A stretch of DNA of 64,000 bases from Macrocybe gigantea (taxonomy: Eukaryota; Basidiomycota; Agaricomycetes; Agaricales; Callistosporiaceae): NCBI GenBank assembly GCA_011319805.1, contig SJRY01000266.1, forward strand, positions 434,001 to 498,000. The letters run 5' to 3'. Made by a program: the position numbers and the translations under genes. A model generated the notes under the pieces. That model saw only the letters and a program-made list of their open reading frames with translations, was not told where the DNA came from and ran no database searches. The first letter of the stretch is position 1. Every line of letters begins with the position of its first letter. Below are positions 47,916 to 60,409 of this stretch, one piece after another.

Positions 47916-49954
47916 ATGCACTCTTTTTTGCCATTCACTTTATTTCTAGCCGTCCTCCACGCTTGTCCATGCATACATGCCGCTAGGATTCCATTCACCG
48001 TCCATGTCAATAATAGACCACCGAGCCATCTTCATCGACGAGCACCCCTTCCGGTATCCAATACGGGCAATGCTCAGTATATCGGGAATATGACGTTGGG
48101 AGGGACGCCGGTCAGAGTTCTCCTCGACACGGGCAGGTGAGGCGCTCGTGACGGCCTATTCCCATTCCGATTAACGCGACCCGAACTTTGCCAGTTCCGA
48201 CCTCTGGGTCTCGTTCCCAGGTAGTATACCGTCAACGAACGATGTAGGGAAAAGTGTCACGCTAGCGTACGCGGTGGGCAAGGCTGTCGGCAAGTCGTGT
48301 CCTAGCGAGTCGTATACTGTGTCTGACAGGGTGAATAGGCAACGTTCACACAACGACTGCTGAGCTGGGTGGATACACAGTCAACGACCAGGCATTTTGT
48401 GCGTCCTATTTTCCTCTGGCTCAGATTTTGACCCACCAATTACGCTTTAGTGCTTGTCACCGATACCAGCACATTTTCGACCGACATCCATGCTCAAGGT
48501 TATGATGGTCTCTTTGGTCTGGGTCCAAATAGTGGGAGTGTCATACGCAAGAAGCTCAGTGGCTCAACGGGCGACTCCATGCTCACCCGCGTTTTCCAAC
48601 AAAATAAGACTTCCCCAAACTACATCACAGTTTTGCTGGACAGAAAAGGCGACCCGTCCCAGAACTATACCGGACAAATGACGATAGCAGAGACCGTACC
48701 CGGTTTTTCAAATATCACCAGCATGCCAAAGCTCGATGTCGATACTGTCAATCGCATATTGAAAGCCGGTTAGTCGATCATATTGCGGTATTTGCCTTGA
48801 TTCAAACCATGACTCCTCGGCAGATCAACATTGGCAGGCATTGACCGATAAGGACGTTGGAATCATTGGACCCGACGGCCAACCTATCGCAGTCAAGTCC
48901 ATAGTGCCCGGCGCGCCCGACGGGCAGTATGTGGCGGTCTTTGATTCCGGGTTCACCTTCAGGTTCGATAATCCCTGGTATTAATGCCTGTCATCTCTTG
49001 ACAATTATCTGTTAGCCAAGTACCTCGAGATGTTTCCGATGCGATTTATGGTCGGTTCAGGGTGCGGTCTATGACACTAAAGATGAAATATGGACGGTTC
49101 CCTGCGGTCAACTGCTGAATATATCGTTCAATTTTGGAGGCGTGAATTATCCCATCCATCCCTTGGACACGTCGACGACAATTTCAACCGACTTGATGCC
49201 AATGGGAATAAAGTTTGTATCGGTGCTGTGCGTATTTACTCTCTCGCTTTGACTGTGGCTTCTAGTCCTAAAGCCTTCAGTTCCAACCTATCACTTCCGC
49301 GTTCAGTTTACTGGGACATTACGATATGATCATGGGAATGAGTTTCAGTACGTTTTTTCCTCGACAACGATGTGTTTTGAATCGCTGAAAACGCGTTTGG
49401 CAGTGCGAAATGCTTATACCCTGTTTGACTTTGGAAACTGGATCAGCGACAAATCTGAAGATACCGGCCACCCGTATATCCAGCTCGCTGCCATGACGAA
49501 CGTGGCAACAGCTCACAACGATTTCGTGAAGATCCGGATGAGCGGGAACGACTTGACGGGCGATCCCAAGTGGGCTCTCCTCCCCCAGTCGGAGATGCAG
49601 CACTCGCCCGTCTCGGAGGAAGAAAAGAAGAAGAAGTATCAGGAAATGGTCCTAAGCCGTTGGCCGTACATCCTACTTGGATGCCTCATCGTTGTGCTCC
49701 TAAGCGTCGGGTTCTGCATCTGGAGATGCTGCTGCAGGAAGAAGCCTAAAAAAGTCACGACTAAAGCACTCTTCCTCGGCGAGCCACAGAGCACAGCCTA
49801 TCTGCCTCTTGAGGAGCAGAACCGCCAGCGAAGCAGCTTTGCACCGTCTGATCCGTACCCTGGAGGGATGCCGAGCCCCAGTCATTACCCGCCACCTCCG
49901 CAATATACCGCCGATTACCCATCTACGCCACAAGGCGGGCACCACCATGCCTAA
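47916..49954 (+). CDS. Membrane-anchored A1 (pepsin-type) aspartic protease 2
   Basis: Start ATG at 47916; signal peptide MHSFLPFTLFLAVLHACPCI. The propeptide RRAPLPVSNTGNAQYIGNMT precedes the first catalytic motif PVRVLLDTG, split by an intron as in its neighbour, then SSDLWVSFPGSIPS. GYDGLFGLGPNSGSVIRKK, ITVLLDRKGDPSQNYTGQMT and the second catalytic motif VAVFDSGFTFSQVP follow. The C-terminal domain has NISFNFGGVNYPIHPLDT, GHYDMIMGMSF, RNAYTLFDFGNW, and a transmembrane helix WPYILLGCLIVVLLSVGFCI followed by a CCCRKK tail and a Pro/Tyr-rich end. Both catalytic Asp are present. Same architecture and intron position as the minus-strand neighbour, so the pair arose by duplication and inversion (inference). 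Confidence 0.87.
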
Positions 49955-50205
49955 ATGTAACACTAAACATCTTATTTTTCCGCTCTCGCTCTTCTCATAG
50001 TTACCCGCCTCCACATCTCGGTGATTCACACAGGTTTCTGGGACGTTTCATAGTATCTACAACCTCGCTGCGCGATTTATTAATGATGATAACCAGCTGT
50101 ATGGCTTGTCAGAGGATGGAAAATGATATTGATACAGCAGACTGCAATGTGTGAAAGTTGTGAAACGTCAGGGCGCACAAATAAGGTACTGTAATTACAA
50201 TGCGA

Positions 50206-51307
50206 TCAGTTCCCCGCTGCGTTGAACCAGTGCTCTATCGCGAGAAGCTTCTGATATCCCCGGTCTCCTGTAAATCCACCGATGACTAGGATGAAATGTG
50301 CCAGACACACTAGTACAGGAATGAGTGATGTGCGTTGCGTTGCGACTGGAGATTATGCGGAAATGCATACCAGCTGCTATAACGCTGATGACTTGGGATA
50401 AGGATATGCCTTCTCGGAGGGTTGCTCGATGACAATGGGCAATTCCGCGCTTTCCTCCATGACGGCGTCGGGATTTAAGGCACTGAAGATGCCCATATTT
50501 AGTATAAAGGCTTCGCTGGCTTCATCCGCTATCGAAGCTACATCCAGAAGGTGAATTAATCAAATAGAGGTCAGGGGTTACGTCAAGGTCAGCATCTAAC
50601 GTTACCTTTTGCGTCTGGCGACGTGTTCCAGCGACGTTAAGGCCCCGCGGAACCAGTCCTTTATGCGCTTCATCTCGCCTTGAGAAGCCTGCTTGTCGAC
50701 TGCAGTTCCTTAAATGCGTAAAACGACAGCCCGAGGCCGACGTCTTCGTCGAGGTGGTATGCCTTGCCGATGTTTCGGCGGATGGTTTGGCCACCGCTCA
50801 GTCTCCAAGGTACCTGACATACGAGTGGGCGACGAGGGGCGATGGGTCTGGCGAGTCGGCGAGCTCCTTGATGCGCGAGACATAGCGAGACAAGGTTGTC
50901 GGCATATCTCTAGTCAGTTCGATGTGAATCGGGTGCGCCTTCCACCTGGACTCGGGTACGTCAAGTAGGTGCGCAATGTCGGCCGAGAGTGCGGGCGCGC
51001 GGGCTAGTAGCGCCGGGTTGTATGTGGGCTCCAGCGCCGGGTGGGCCGCATGGCGGTCTAGGGCTTCTTCGATCACGCTTGGTGATCATATTGAGCGTCG
51101 CTGGGAAGGCAAACCATGGCGAAGGACAACAGAAACCAACCTGTAGACGTGCCACAGCATCATGAGATACCTCACATATTCCTCCTTCAAGAGCCGTCCG
51201 CTGAGCAACAGCTTTGCGCCGGGGCTCTCCTCAGTCTGCTTATGCGCTTCCTTGGTGCTTTCGCGCAAAAGTGTGGCGAGTGGTTGTAAAAGGTCAGTCG
51301 TCGACAT
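50206..51307 (-). CDS. Heme oxygenase with C-terminal membrane helix
   Basis: Start ATG at 51307 (MSTTDLLQPLATLLRESTK). The heme-ligand His lies in TKEAHKQTEE, then LLKEEYVRYLMMLWHVY, an intron, VIEEALDRHAAHPALEPTYN, LVAHSYVRYLGD and the distal-helix motif LSGGQTIRRNIGKAY, then GLSFYAFKELQ and RMKRIKDWFREGLN-like sequence. Heme oxygenase opens heme to biliverdin, CO and iron with NADPH-P450 reductase. The last exon gives a hydrophobic segment (VCLAHFILVIGGFTG) before the stop at 50206, a probable ER tail anchor like that of animal enzymes. One base is missing at 50810, exactly inside the invariant GDLSGGQ motif: without it the protein would stop at GD, so this is very likely a base error. Confidence 0.9.
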
Positions 51308-51887
51308 TGTCTGAGATCTGTGCAGGGAAAGAGAACGAGAAAGCAATGAAAGTAACAGGCGGATGGCGGATGAAAGAAAAGAGAAGATATGTGATCAGAA
51401 TTGACTCAAACCAGTTGGGTCGACTTGGATGGCGTGCTTGTGAACCAAAAATGCTGTGGACCATTCAAATGTATATGGAACTGTCAATGCATTCATTCAG
51501 AATCACTGACGCCTAGGCAGCCGTTGCCCCGTATGTCGATGGCAACATAGACGCCATACAATCGCAGCCAAGAGAGGGGCCAGACCGCTGACACAAAGTC
51601 AAGCATCAGCAAACACCAAACTCTCGTTATCTTGTCTGATAAGGTACATCACCAACACCATATCTATGATACAAGGGAAGATTGTGTGAAAAAGAGGCAG
51701 GCGGGAGAAATGCGAACGACATATACACGTGCGGGGATCCGTGGAAGAAAGATAGGTGTCAAGTGACCGGCTCAGTGTTTCAATGATAAGTGTTGAGAAC
51801 CTCATAGACCGCCGGGCGATTCAGCCGAGAACAGCTGCGCTATTGTTAGAAATTACGTCTGCTAAAAAGGCCAGCAAAGGCGTACGT
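51308..51887. other. Intergenic between two minus-strand genes
   Basis: About 580 bp; heme oxygenase promoter and 3' flank of the zinc-finger gene. No gene recognised. Confidence 0.55.
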
Positions 51888-53422
51888 TTATCCGTGGCCT
51901 TCTAGAGGATGACGGTATGGATGTTGAGCGGAGACGGCTCTTGGTTGGGGTTGAAGAGCCTCAGGATGCTCTGAGACGGCCCTCCCATCGCCAGACTGCT
52001 GATTAAAAGAGGGTGCACGAGGCGTCGGAACTTGTTCCACGTTATCTTCGTGGCCGGGTTCTGCAGGCGCAGTTGATTCTGACATAACAAGAAAAACAAT
52101 TAGAACTGACAGACAACGAGGCAAACGCATTTACCGTTGATCAGACTTCTTGAGTCTCCCATCATGACGCCTCCACCAATCACTCGCCAAGATATGGGGA
52201 AGAAGTTCCGTCTTTTGTTTTCCTCCTGCGCGGATATTGGTTTAGAAGGTAGGCTCGGATGCAATTCTGGCGGAGACCGTGTAGGTGGCCTTTCCGCTGC
52301 GTTCTCGTGTACGCTGTGTTGAACGTTCGTCAACGCGACTGTCAAAAACGAAGACGAAGTGAGTCTACTCACAATGTGCATTCGTCCCCGTTCGGACATG
52401 TTTTATCGACTTTGTAGAACTTGCAAGGTTTCGCTGAAGCAAACCAAGATCATTCCCTTGCCCTATCACAGTGCCTGAATTACCCCTTACTTTTATAATT
52501 TTTATGCCTCGAGCGAGCCACAGGCTTGGGGAAGGAGGACGCTGGGGATCTAGGTGATGTGGCGCTGAAGCCGTAAGCGTTATAGGGATAGGGATATTCA
52601 GGAACGACCGCCTCTGGAGACCAGAGGGGATCGTGCGGAATCGGCATCGATGCGTAAAATGGGGGGACGTGAACCATGGGTAGATCATCAACGACACGAA
52701 CCTGGGATTGATGCTGGTGAGGATGCTCGCTGTATTGAGGGTCCTCTGTGACGAATATGGGATCATCATTGAACGAACTGCTGCCCGAAGTGGACAATGA
52801 TGCGCCCGAACCAAGAGAGCTGGACAAAGAAACAGTATTGGGCGGACTGAAAGGTCGGCCAGCATCGCCGGATATGGGTTCAATCCATCCACCAGGAGAG
52901 GTCGAGTATATCTTCGACGTCTCTGTACTCGAATATGTGGGAAAAGACGGAGACCTGGGTGTCAAGCTGTGTGCTAGGAGACCATCGGTTTGGCAGGTTG
53001 TGTTGGCGACCAAGGTGCCACTTACGTGGTATGCTATCCCTAGGTGGAGCGGGGGTCTGGGCTGACCATACTGTTGCATTGGGATGCATATGTCTACTTT
53101 CAGTTCGAGAAAGTATATGTCGTTGCTGACCTTCCGGGTCTTCAGTGGCATGTCTAAAGCGACAGCGCGCGCCGTTCCCGCAATTGCCTGCCGCGAAAAA
53201 GCGACAAGGCGTTGGACTGACGAAGGATACCTCGTTCGAAAGGACATGCGCAAAATTACACTCCTCTGCCGTGAGCGGACATCTGTCGGTCTGAAAGAAT
53301 TTACAGGGTTTCGCTGATGTGCAATGCAACGGTCAGATATCACTGAACTTGGAGGGGCGACGAACCCATAACTTACTATGGCGTTTCTTGGTCGGCGGTT
53401 TTTTGACACTCTGCTGCATCAT
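51888..53422 (-). CDS. CCCH-type zinc-finger protein
   Basis: Start ATG at 53422 (MMQQSVKKPPTKKRH). After a first intron come two tandem CCCH fingers: PCKFFQTDRCPLTAEECNFAH and PCRFFAAGNCGNGARCRFRH (Cys-X8-Cys-X5/6-Cys-X3-His-like spacing). A long Ser/Pro-rich linker follows (GGWIEPISGDAGRPFSPPNT, SSSLGSGASLSTSGSSSFND, PLWSPEAVVPEYPYPYNAYG). Then an isolated third finger, PCKFYKVDKTCPNGDECTL, lies near 52440-52370, and a low-complexity C-terminus (AERPPTRSPPELHPSLPSK, STAPAEPGHEDNVEQ) ends near 51888. CCCH fingers commonly bind AU-rich RNA and control mRNA turnover; target unknown. Confidence 0.78.
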
Positions 53423-54682
53423 CGCGAACAGAGTAAGAAGTCTGGCGCCTGTTATACAGCACTCCGCAGGGCTGTGGGTTCTCCAGAGGTTCGAGGCTGG
53501 TAGTCAAAACCGAGTCGGCCGAGAAGGTGGTGCTAACACAGCATGAAAGCCCCACCTCCAACTATAAAGAAGGGTTGAAAAAGGTGGCCGCCGAACAATG
53601 AACGGTCGATATCGGCCTTAAGATGTTTCTTACGAGAAATCCAGCTCCAAAACAGAGAGAAGGGCTTGAGGACGTTCGGCGAGGAAGGAAAAAAAGGGCA
53701 AATCACACCCTCGTTCCCCCGACCTTGAAATTAGGTTTTCGAGCACGAGGCGCGTCAAATCGAACTGATATCTTGCGAGAGATCAGCGCGTCGCCACCAA
53801 GGACGGTTCACGTTCCATTCCAGGGCGAAGACAAGCCAACAGTGAAGGATCCGAGTTGAGAAAAGCGAAAAGACAATAAGGACGGGCATGAATCTATTTC
53901 CACTCCGAGCGGCCTGATTCCCACTCGCAAAGATGGCTGGTTCCGTTCTTCCGAAGCCTTTCCTTATTGTTGTTAGGATGTCGCAAAAGAGAAAAACATG
54001 ACGAATCCATATGGGCCCGTACCTGATCTTATTGTTATCCTTGCCCAGCCACCTTTGTCTGGTTTTTGATATCCGAGTTTGGGCAAAGATGACTTTTTTT
54101 TGCCGTACTTAGTCGCGATTCAAATCTACGACTTGAACAAATTGGTTCGAAACGTTGACTGGTTTCGAGCGTTGGTGAGATCAGCATTTATCAAACCCTC
54201 TGCATGCCCGGTAATCATGGAAGCTCCCAAGGCCTTGGATATGGGCAGTTCTTTCTATGCAGAACGCGTGCGCCGGCAGGGTCGAAAATATGCAATTAGG
54301 TCTGAAAAGCATCCATGGATTGGTATAAGAACAAATGGGATATATCACCCGGACGTGCGATGAGAGAGAAGAAATATTGTCTTGAACCCAACCACGCGTA
54401 GCCCATTAGGAAATCGATGAGACTTGATCACGTCACGTTTCCCGAAAAAACGTTCACATGCGACTCTCATGGTCGTATTCATAGCGTCAACCCGAAGCTC
54501 GCCAAGAATTGGAAATTGAGTCGGCACTTTTGACTTGCGTTTTGAGAACTTCGGAATTGACCATCGTAAGAAATACAACTAGAAGTACAGTACGGGGACG
54601 CTAGAGCACATCAGGGAATATAATTATGTACGTCCAGAAATCAACAGGAGCATCAAGTCATGAGCACAGGTGCGGGGCGCGT
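53423..54682. other. Gene-poor stretch
   Basis: About 1.26 kb between two minus-strand genes. Short open frames on both strands have no conserved motif. It must contain the promoter of the CCCH gene. Confidence 0.55.
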
Positions 54683-56195
54683 TTAGTGCCTTTCGTCGTA
54701 ACTGAGTAGGGGTGTCCGCTCGTTCACCACATCGGGGGATGATGAACGAGAATCTCGGCTGAAGTGGGGCTCGTCGAATGAAGGTAACGGGGAGCGAGTA
54801 TGCGAATCAGAACTATCAGAAGTCCGGGGCTGAGTGACGTCGGCTTTGCACACAGGGCACTGTCATAGGCGACTTCGTCAGCGGAAGGGATACGACTCGT
54901 GGGGACGATCGGACTAACCAGTTTCTTCCGCTGAATCAACCATTCGTCGACTTCGTCTAGGTGGAAAATGTGTTGACAAGGGAGTACTCTGACCTTATCA
55001 CCCTTGGCAAACTCGGAAAGGCAGATTGCGCATTCCACTTGAGCTTCAAACCATGGCTGTTTCGGAAGACTTGGCGCTGTTGGGTGAGATGTCGACGCAT
55101 CGCTGGAACTGTCTTGCTCGTGCGTGGGGTCACCTTGCTCAGGGTCACTTTCGGAATGAGGCGAACCAGCTATGGGTCTGTCGTGCTTCTCCCATCGCTC
55201 TCCTGTCCAGACCAGCCAGGGAAGTTTGTGGACGACATCTTCAGGAGCACGATCTCTCTGTGCGGCTCGTGCGGCGCGTATCCGATGGATGAGGAGTGTC
55301 AAAAAGGTCAATGCGGAAGGGAGGAGCAGGATAACGATAAATGTGATGATAGGCCTGATTTTGCATGGAATCTCAGCGGTGAACGGAACTTGACACTTGG
55401 AACTTACGAATACCATTCCCAGGCAGAATATTCCGCGGTAATTAAAAGTGAAAGCGTTTTCAAGCCAGAAAGCGAAGTGTTCGATGATTCGATAAGATAC
55501 CACAGCTGAGAGTAGTCGGAATACTTGATGTAAGTAGCTGCAATTTTTACGTCCGAAGAATCCTCTGGGAAGGGGTGATCATCAAGGGATGTCTCTAGAA
55601 TAAAATACTTCTTGACGTACCTGGGCTATACATGTTAACCAGGGTGTCCGGATAACCTGATACGTTTGGATCGTCGCCTCCGACCACAACAGCTCTCGCA
55701 CCGAGTCGCTGTGCTTCTCTCACTTTATTAACAAACTCGCACTGTCCTCGCTGCACGAGTGCGATCCAGGTTTCCGTCGGCTGGTTGGGTCCGTCAAGGC
55801 AGAGACGCGGACATCCGGTGTTCGGCTTCGATGAGAAAGAGACGTTGGTAGATTCTGGACACTGTGAAGTGAAGGAGGAGAGTGGAATGACGTATCCAAG
55901 TATGGGATCATGAATTTCAGCCCCAAAGGCGGCTGGACAAATAGGTCAGGTTGAGGGCCGATGACGGAAGAGCAGAATACCGAATACCTGGTCGGGAGGG
56001 AAATGAAACGATTGGGGAACGATCCACGACAGAAACTGTGCTCTCGGCGCCCCAAGCCCACCCCCAGAGCCAGCTCCGTTCTGACTTCGTGGTAAAAGAG
56101 AGGTGCTCGAACCAAGTAGTGGAATTGACCGGTTGAGAAAAGGACTGAAGGGCAAGTATGAGGCCCAACAGCGCAACAGAGCAGGTTTGTAGCAT
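54683..56195 (-). CDS. PA-TM-RING type E3 ubiquitin ligase (RNF13-like)
   Basis: Start ATG at 56195 with signal peptide [20 protein letters not shown]. The lumenal protease-associated domain includes [18 protein letters not shown] and [20 protein letters not shown] with [21 protein letters not shown] transmembrane helix ([20 protein letters not shown]) leads to a basic stretch and the RING-H2 finger: [36 protein letters not shown], then the exon carrying CPVCKADV. All zinc ligands are present. A Ser-rich tail ends [12 protein letters not shown] at 54683. This architecture marks endosomal or vacuolar ubiquitin ligases. Exon joins around the Cys-Pro-Val-Cys part are inferred. Confidence 0.87.
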
Positions 56196-56289
56196 CGTAG
56201 TCGGGGAGATGGCTAGCTGAGGGTTTGCTGCATTCGTTCTGGGTCGTCCGACCTGGATGAGTGAATGTTCTGGGCACGCTGCACAGCCA

Positions 56290-57140
56290 CGTGTTATACT
56301 CCCTGGATCAATCCCTTGACATTGTTGACAGAATACTCACTCTATTGTCGGATTTTTACTACTCACAGGCCTTTATCCTGTCCTAAAACCGTCATCACTC
56401 AATCCTTCGTGCGCAGTGACATGCACTATTGTGGGGTCAGCATTACCTCAAGCCATCACAACTATCAGAGCGGAAAGATTCAATTGGCTAGAAGACGAGT
56501 CGATAACCTCAATCTCCTGCAGAGAAGCTCGGGAGTTGGTCAGAATGGCCGAAGTTGTGAATGGATTTGAGGGTCTGTTAGTTCATGGCAAGTTTACGCT
56601 GAATATCTCAGCACCACGATGCATGAAACCGTTCTGAACGAGGATCGGTCTTTCAATCAAGCAGCCTTGGTTTGGCGGAAATCGTTATAGTTCTACCGCG
56701 CCATGCATTGACTCGTTTTCCTGAGTCGCCTGTTCCTGCTTACGGCCGATAGTACGCGCAGCGCCGGCGAAGTCTTCCGGGATTGAAACCATGCAATCCT
56801 AGACTTCTGGTATGTACAGTTTCGGACGGACGAACTCATACGCATCCCATATTGTTCAGGAACTTCTAGTTGATTGGACCAAGGATTCTTCGACTACTGT
56901 TCGTCTGCGAACCTTTCCCTCTTTACTGTATAATGTGATGAACAATCGCCTTTGTTCGCAGTTGCGGGCTTCACGAAATTGGCGATTCTCTACATGTGGG
57001 AAACATATGCAACGTTTGACAGCCATAACAACTGGTATTATTCGCGTAAGCGGGGAGATGACAGTACTACGTATATCGGTATGGACTAGGGGAACAGCGG
57101 AAGGAACGCCAGGTGGTACCTCTGACATCGTCTGACAGGG
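56290..57140 (+). pseudogene. Relic of an F-box-like gene (paralog of the gene at 62.0-63.8 kb)
   Basis: The fragment SLDIVDRILTLLSDFYYSQA matches LGDDIIDRILTFLPDFHALQA of the intact gene at 62 kb, and VGSALPQAITTIRAE plus SITSISCREARELVRMAEVV, NGFEGLL match PALPQALRLVRS, AISPISFGEAKMLASLAGV, AKGLEAVF. The expected start codon is GTG instead of ATG, a TAA follows QAFILS, and the frame shifts before the ALPQA block. Downstream, fragments such as ILYMWETYATFDSHNNWYYS near 56980 may be further remains. No complete exon chain can be built. Confidence 0.6.
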
Positions 57141-57517
57141 TGTCAATATTCAACTGTAATCCTTTCGCGGGTCCACAATGTCAAATCTGTCCGTGGTTTC
57201 CACGTTTGGGATGTAACCAGTGAGCATGTCAATTTTCCGGTCGACTGGGGAGTTGTTAATTTTCCTGTAACTTCCTGTCTGTCAAGTCTTCGCCCGGCCT
57301 CTTGAATTCCGAGCTAGCAAAAAGCATGTCAGAGTCGCAAGCCTTGGGGAAATGTATGCTAAGAGGAACCTTCAGTTATACATAAACCATTGTAGAACAA
57401 GCAGGAATGGTTGTGCGAAGCAGTGTTGTTCCAGTCGGCGACTTTCGGTTGAAGTCGGTCAGACGACTAAGCCGAATATACGTCGACTTTGATGGGAGGT
57501 CGTAGACTATTGGAGAC

Positions 57518-57519
57518 TA
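57518..57519. repeat. Left TA target-site duplication
   Basis: TA immediately outside the left terminal inverted repeat, matching TA at 60675-60676 at the other end. Confidence 0.85.
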
Positions 57520-57562
57520 CTAACACCGCACCCCACATCGGACGGGCACCACCTTTCGAACA
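57520..57562 (+). repeat. Left terminal inverted repeat (43 bp)
   Basis: Begins CTAACACCGCACCCCACATC and ends CTTTCGAACA. It is the exact reverse complement of 60632-60674. Confidence 0.93.
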
Positions 57563-57772
57563 GTCACACAGTGACAAGTGACATGTTTGAACTCCGCTCG
57601 GCCCAGTGCTCGGACACTCTGAGGATGCTCCGAATCCAAGACACGTTGAGAACAATGTACCCCCGGAATGGATGAGGGATGGGTCATTAATTATGTGATA
57701 CTATACGGAATTATTTACTTCTATCAAAATTATGCTGTGGTCTAATTAGCAATGCTATGGATTAAGATTTGT

Positions 57773-60409
57773 TTAGTGAGGAAAATGGTATTGGACCGGA
57801 AGTGCTGCTTGATGACTCCCGACTTCGAATTGATGATTGAGGCCTGAACTCGGATACAATGATGGTGTACCTGAAGTGTTGTAATTGCTGGTTGTCTGAT
57901 AGAGATAACTTGAATGATAGGGTGCCAAAAACTGGTCAGTACCAGATGGATGAAAAGCAAGAGGGTATGATGGCGGTACAACTGTAGAAGGCTGTAGCAG
58001 TGGTTCCTGCTGCAGAAGATATCCTGGCAAAGTCGAACTACCTTCCTGGGTGGCTTTGCGGCGTCCTGAACTCAAGGATTTGTTGAAAAGTCCAGAGAAT
58101 CGTGAATTCTTCTGTAGATCAGGGTTTTCTTTGAAGCAATCTTCAATGCGAGAAACAAGTTCAGTATTTGTCCCTTTGTCAGAGAGGCCAAGGGCAATTG
58201 CAAGTGCTCGGAGATCATCTTTCTTGTATGATGCAAGTCGACCTACAAAAATGCGATTCAGAGCATCGTCTGCCACACGGATGGCGCGCTCAGCACTCTC
58301 AGCTTCCTTTTGTTTCCCCTTCTCCATGGCAATGCGTTCCTGTTCACGCTGCTCTGCATCCTTGCGCTCCCATTCTGCACGAAGGTTTCTTGCTGTCAGA
58401 AATCGTGCCTTGATCTTCTTTGAACCACGTTGTGTTTTTTTCATTGTATTGTCAAGCTGCTGTCATACATCGCCTAGTTCCCGCTGGATTGCTGTGCAGT
58501 GTGCATTGGCAGCACTGAGCTGACCAAGGGCTCGTCCAAGGGCTTCATAGATGCCTGAGAGCTGTTGCCTGAGAGCTCGAAGTTCATGCAGCAACTCTGG
58601 ATGTGACTTTTTTAAATCCTCGTCAAGTGATATCATTTTTGGAGGCATCGCAGTGTAGAGATCAAGCCTTGCAGTTGCGGAGCGTGTCATGTGGATGATG
58701 CTTGATTCAATATTCGCAATTGAAGCCATGAGCCCAGAGACAGGCTTCGAGGGTCCGGTTGGCTCATCTGGGTCTGTCGACGTTGGCTGTAGCGGCTCGT
58801 CAGCATCCTCATTTATTGAGTCCTCTAGCTCTTCTGTTCCTTGATGAAGTTCATCCTCCTCATCTTCTTCTGAATCAGTGTCTGCTCTGACTGCGCCAGC
58901 ATAATCGATAGGGGCATCTTCATCGAAATCTGATCTCGAGCCGTTGCCAGCATTGGCGTTATCATCTGCATCACCGTCATCACTCAAGTCATCATTGCTG
59001 GAACTGCTGTCATTGTCGGAGGGGTTGAAGTCATCGTCGGAGGGTTCGATTGGGTCTGAAGATGGTACATGGGGAAAGGATTCAGGTACGTGGGCGAGAG
59101 CCGATGAGACTTTGCTCGGTGCAAAATCCTCAGGCTGGAATACACTGCGGTCAACTGGATAAAGCCCAGTCTTTTTGAATGCTTTCGCAATGAGCTCTTT
59201 TGTCATCACCCCCGGGTTCCATTGACATATGCAGGAATAACGGTGAAACGGTTGATGGGTTTCCCAGCTTTGAGGTATGAATCGCAGATCTCCTGCCATC
59301 TACGCTCGATGCCTGAGAACACCACAACGTCGAGAGGCTGGCATTTGTGGGTCGTTTTAGAAGGAAAGCAAAAGATGACGATCTCCAGATCTTCCTCATC
59401 TAACCGTTTGTAAACGACTCGCTGAAGCTCAGGCTTCTCGTGTGTATCATGCCCATCCATTGTGAGAATGATTGGCTTGGTTTCATTGACACGACGTGCC
59501 TTTGCATAGGGGATAAAGACCTCATCGATCCAACGCTCGCAATTGAAGGTATCTGTCCATCCTGATTGCGAAAAATATATGCTTAATTGCCGTTAGCACA
59601 AGAGCACAGTAAATGGCTGAGACTCGAACCTTCCCCATGCGTCATCGTCCAATTCTCGTAAATCAGGAGTGGTTCCATTTTGAAGACAGAACGATGGTGG
59701 TACAACATCCCCAGCTGCGGAAATACACTCAAGGACTGTGACGAGCTCGAGATTGTCATTACGAATCTGGTACTTTTGCTTCTGATCTTTGAAGTAGTAG
59801 TACTTCTTACCACTCTTCTTACGACCTCCACCCATCTGAATTCCTTTCTCGTCCATATTCCATATGTGCTCTGGAGGAATGCCACCGTGTCGTGAATGAA
59901 GCTCCGTAAGTTTGTCGAAGTAATCATTGATGATTGTCTCATTGAAATTCTTTGCGCGCTTGGGGTCCAGGTTTGTGGGCAACGCAAGGTCGCCGCTCGA
60001 ACTTTTTATGCCATCGCGGACCGACAGTCTTGCCCGAAATCGCCTCTGCATACACGCGCAGTTCTGCGGATGAATAGGGTAAGCCCATGCTGGAACGATG
60101 CTTGACCCACTCGAGTAGAGTTTGCTCCTGTTCTGGTGAGAGCAATTGCTGGGCTTCCTTAGCCTCTTGTGATGATTTGTGACGTCCCTTCGCCCTGTCA
60201 GAGAGTGTTGAGAGTGGAATCTGTGGTTCTATTAGAATGAATAATGACTCTCATGTCCGAGCACTCACCCCTGTTGCTGCTGCAGCTTTCCGAAAGCTTC
60301 CGTATTCTCCACTAGAAATGTGCTTCAATGCGTCCTGTATGCGTGATTCATAGTTGGGATCATTCGACCGCCGATCACGATGCCTAGTGGAAGTGCGTGC
60401 AGCGGGCAT
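57773..60409 (-). CDS. Pogo-like DDE transposase, interrupted by one in-frame stop
   Basis: Start ATG at 60409 (MPAARTSTRHRDRRSNDP). The HTH-Psq part is YESRIQDALKHISSGEYGSF, RKAAAATG, then after an intron PQIPLSTLSDRAKGRHKSS, LSPEQEQTLLEWVKHRSSM and GLPYSSAELRVYAEAISGK. The DDE domain has IWNMDEKGIQMG (first Asp), YYFKDQKQKYQ, an intron, FNCERWIDEVFIPYAKA, ILTMDGHDTHE (second Asp), IVIFCFPSKTTHKCQPLDVV, then LIAKAFKKTGLYPVDRSVF and a long acidic region. At 58463-58465 a TGA stops the frame after RELGDV, yet the same frame continues QQLDNTMKKTQRGSKKIKAR into a coiled, lysine-rich region with a SAP-like segment to 57773. Frame breaks also occur at 59209-59213 (C run) and near 60010. Confidence 0.85.
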
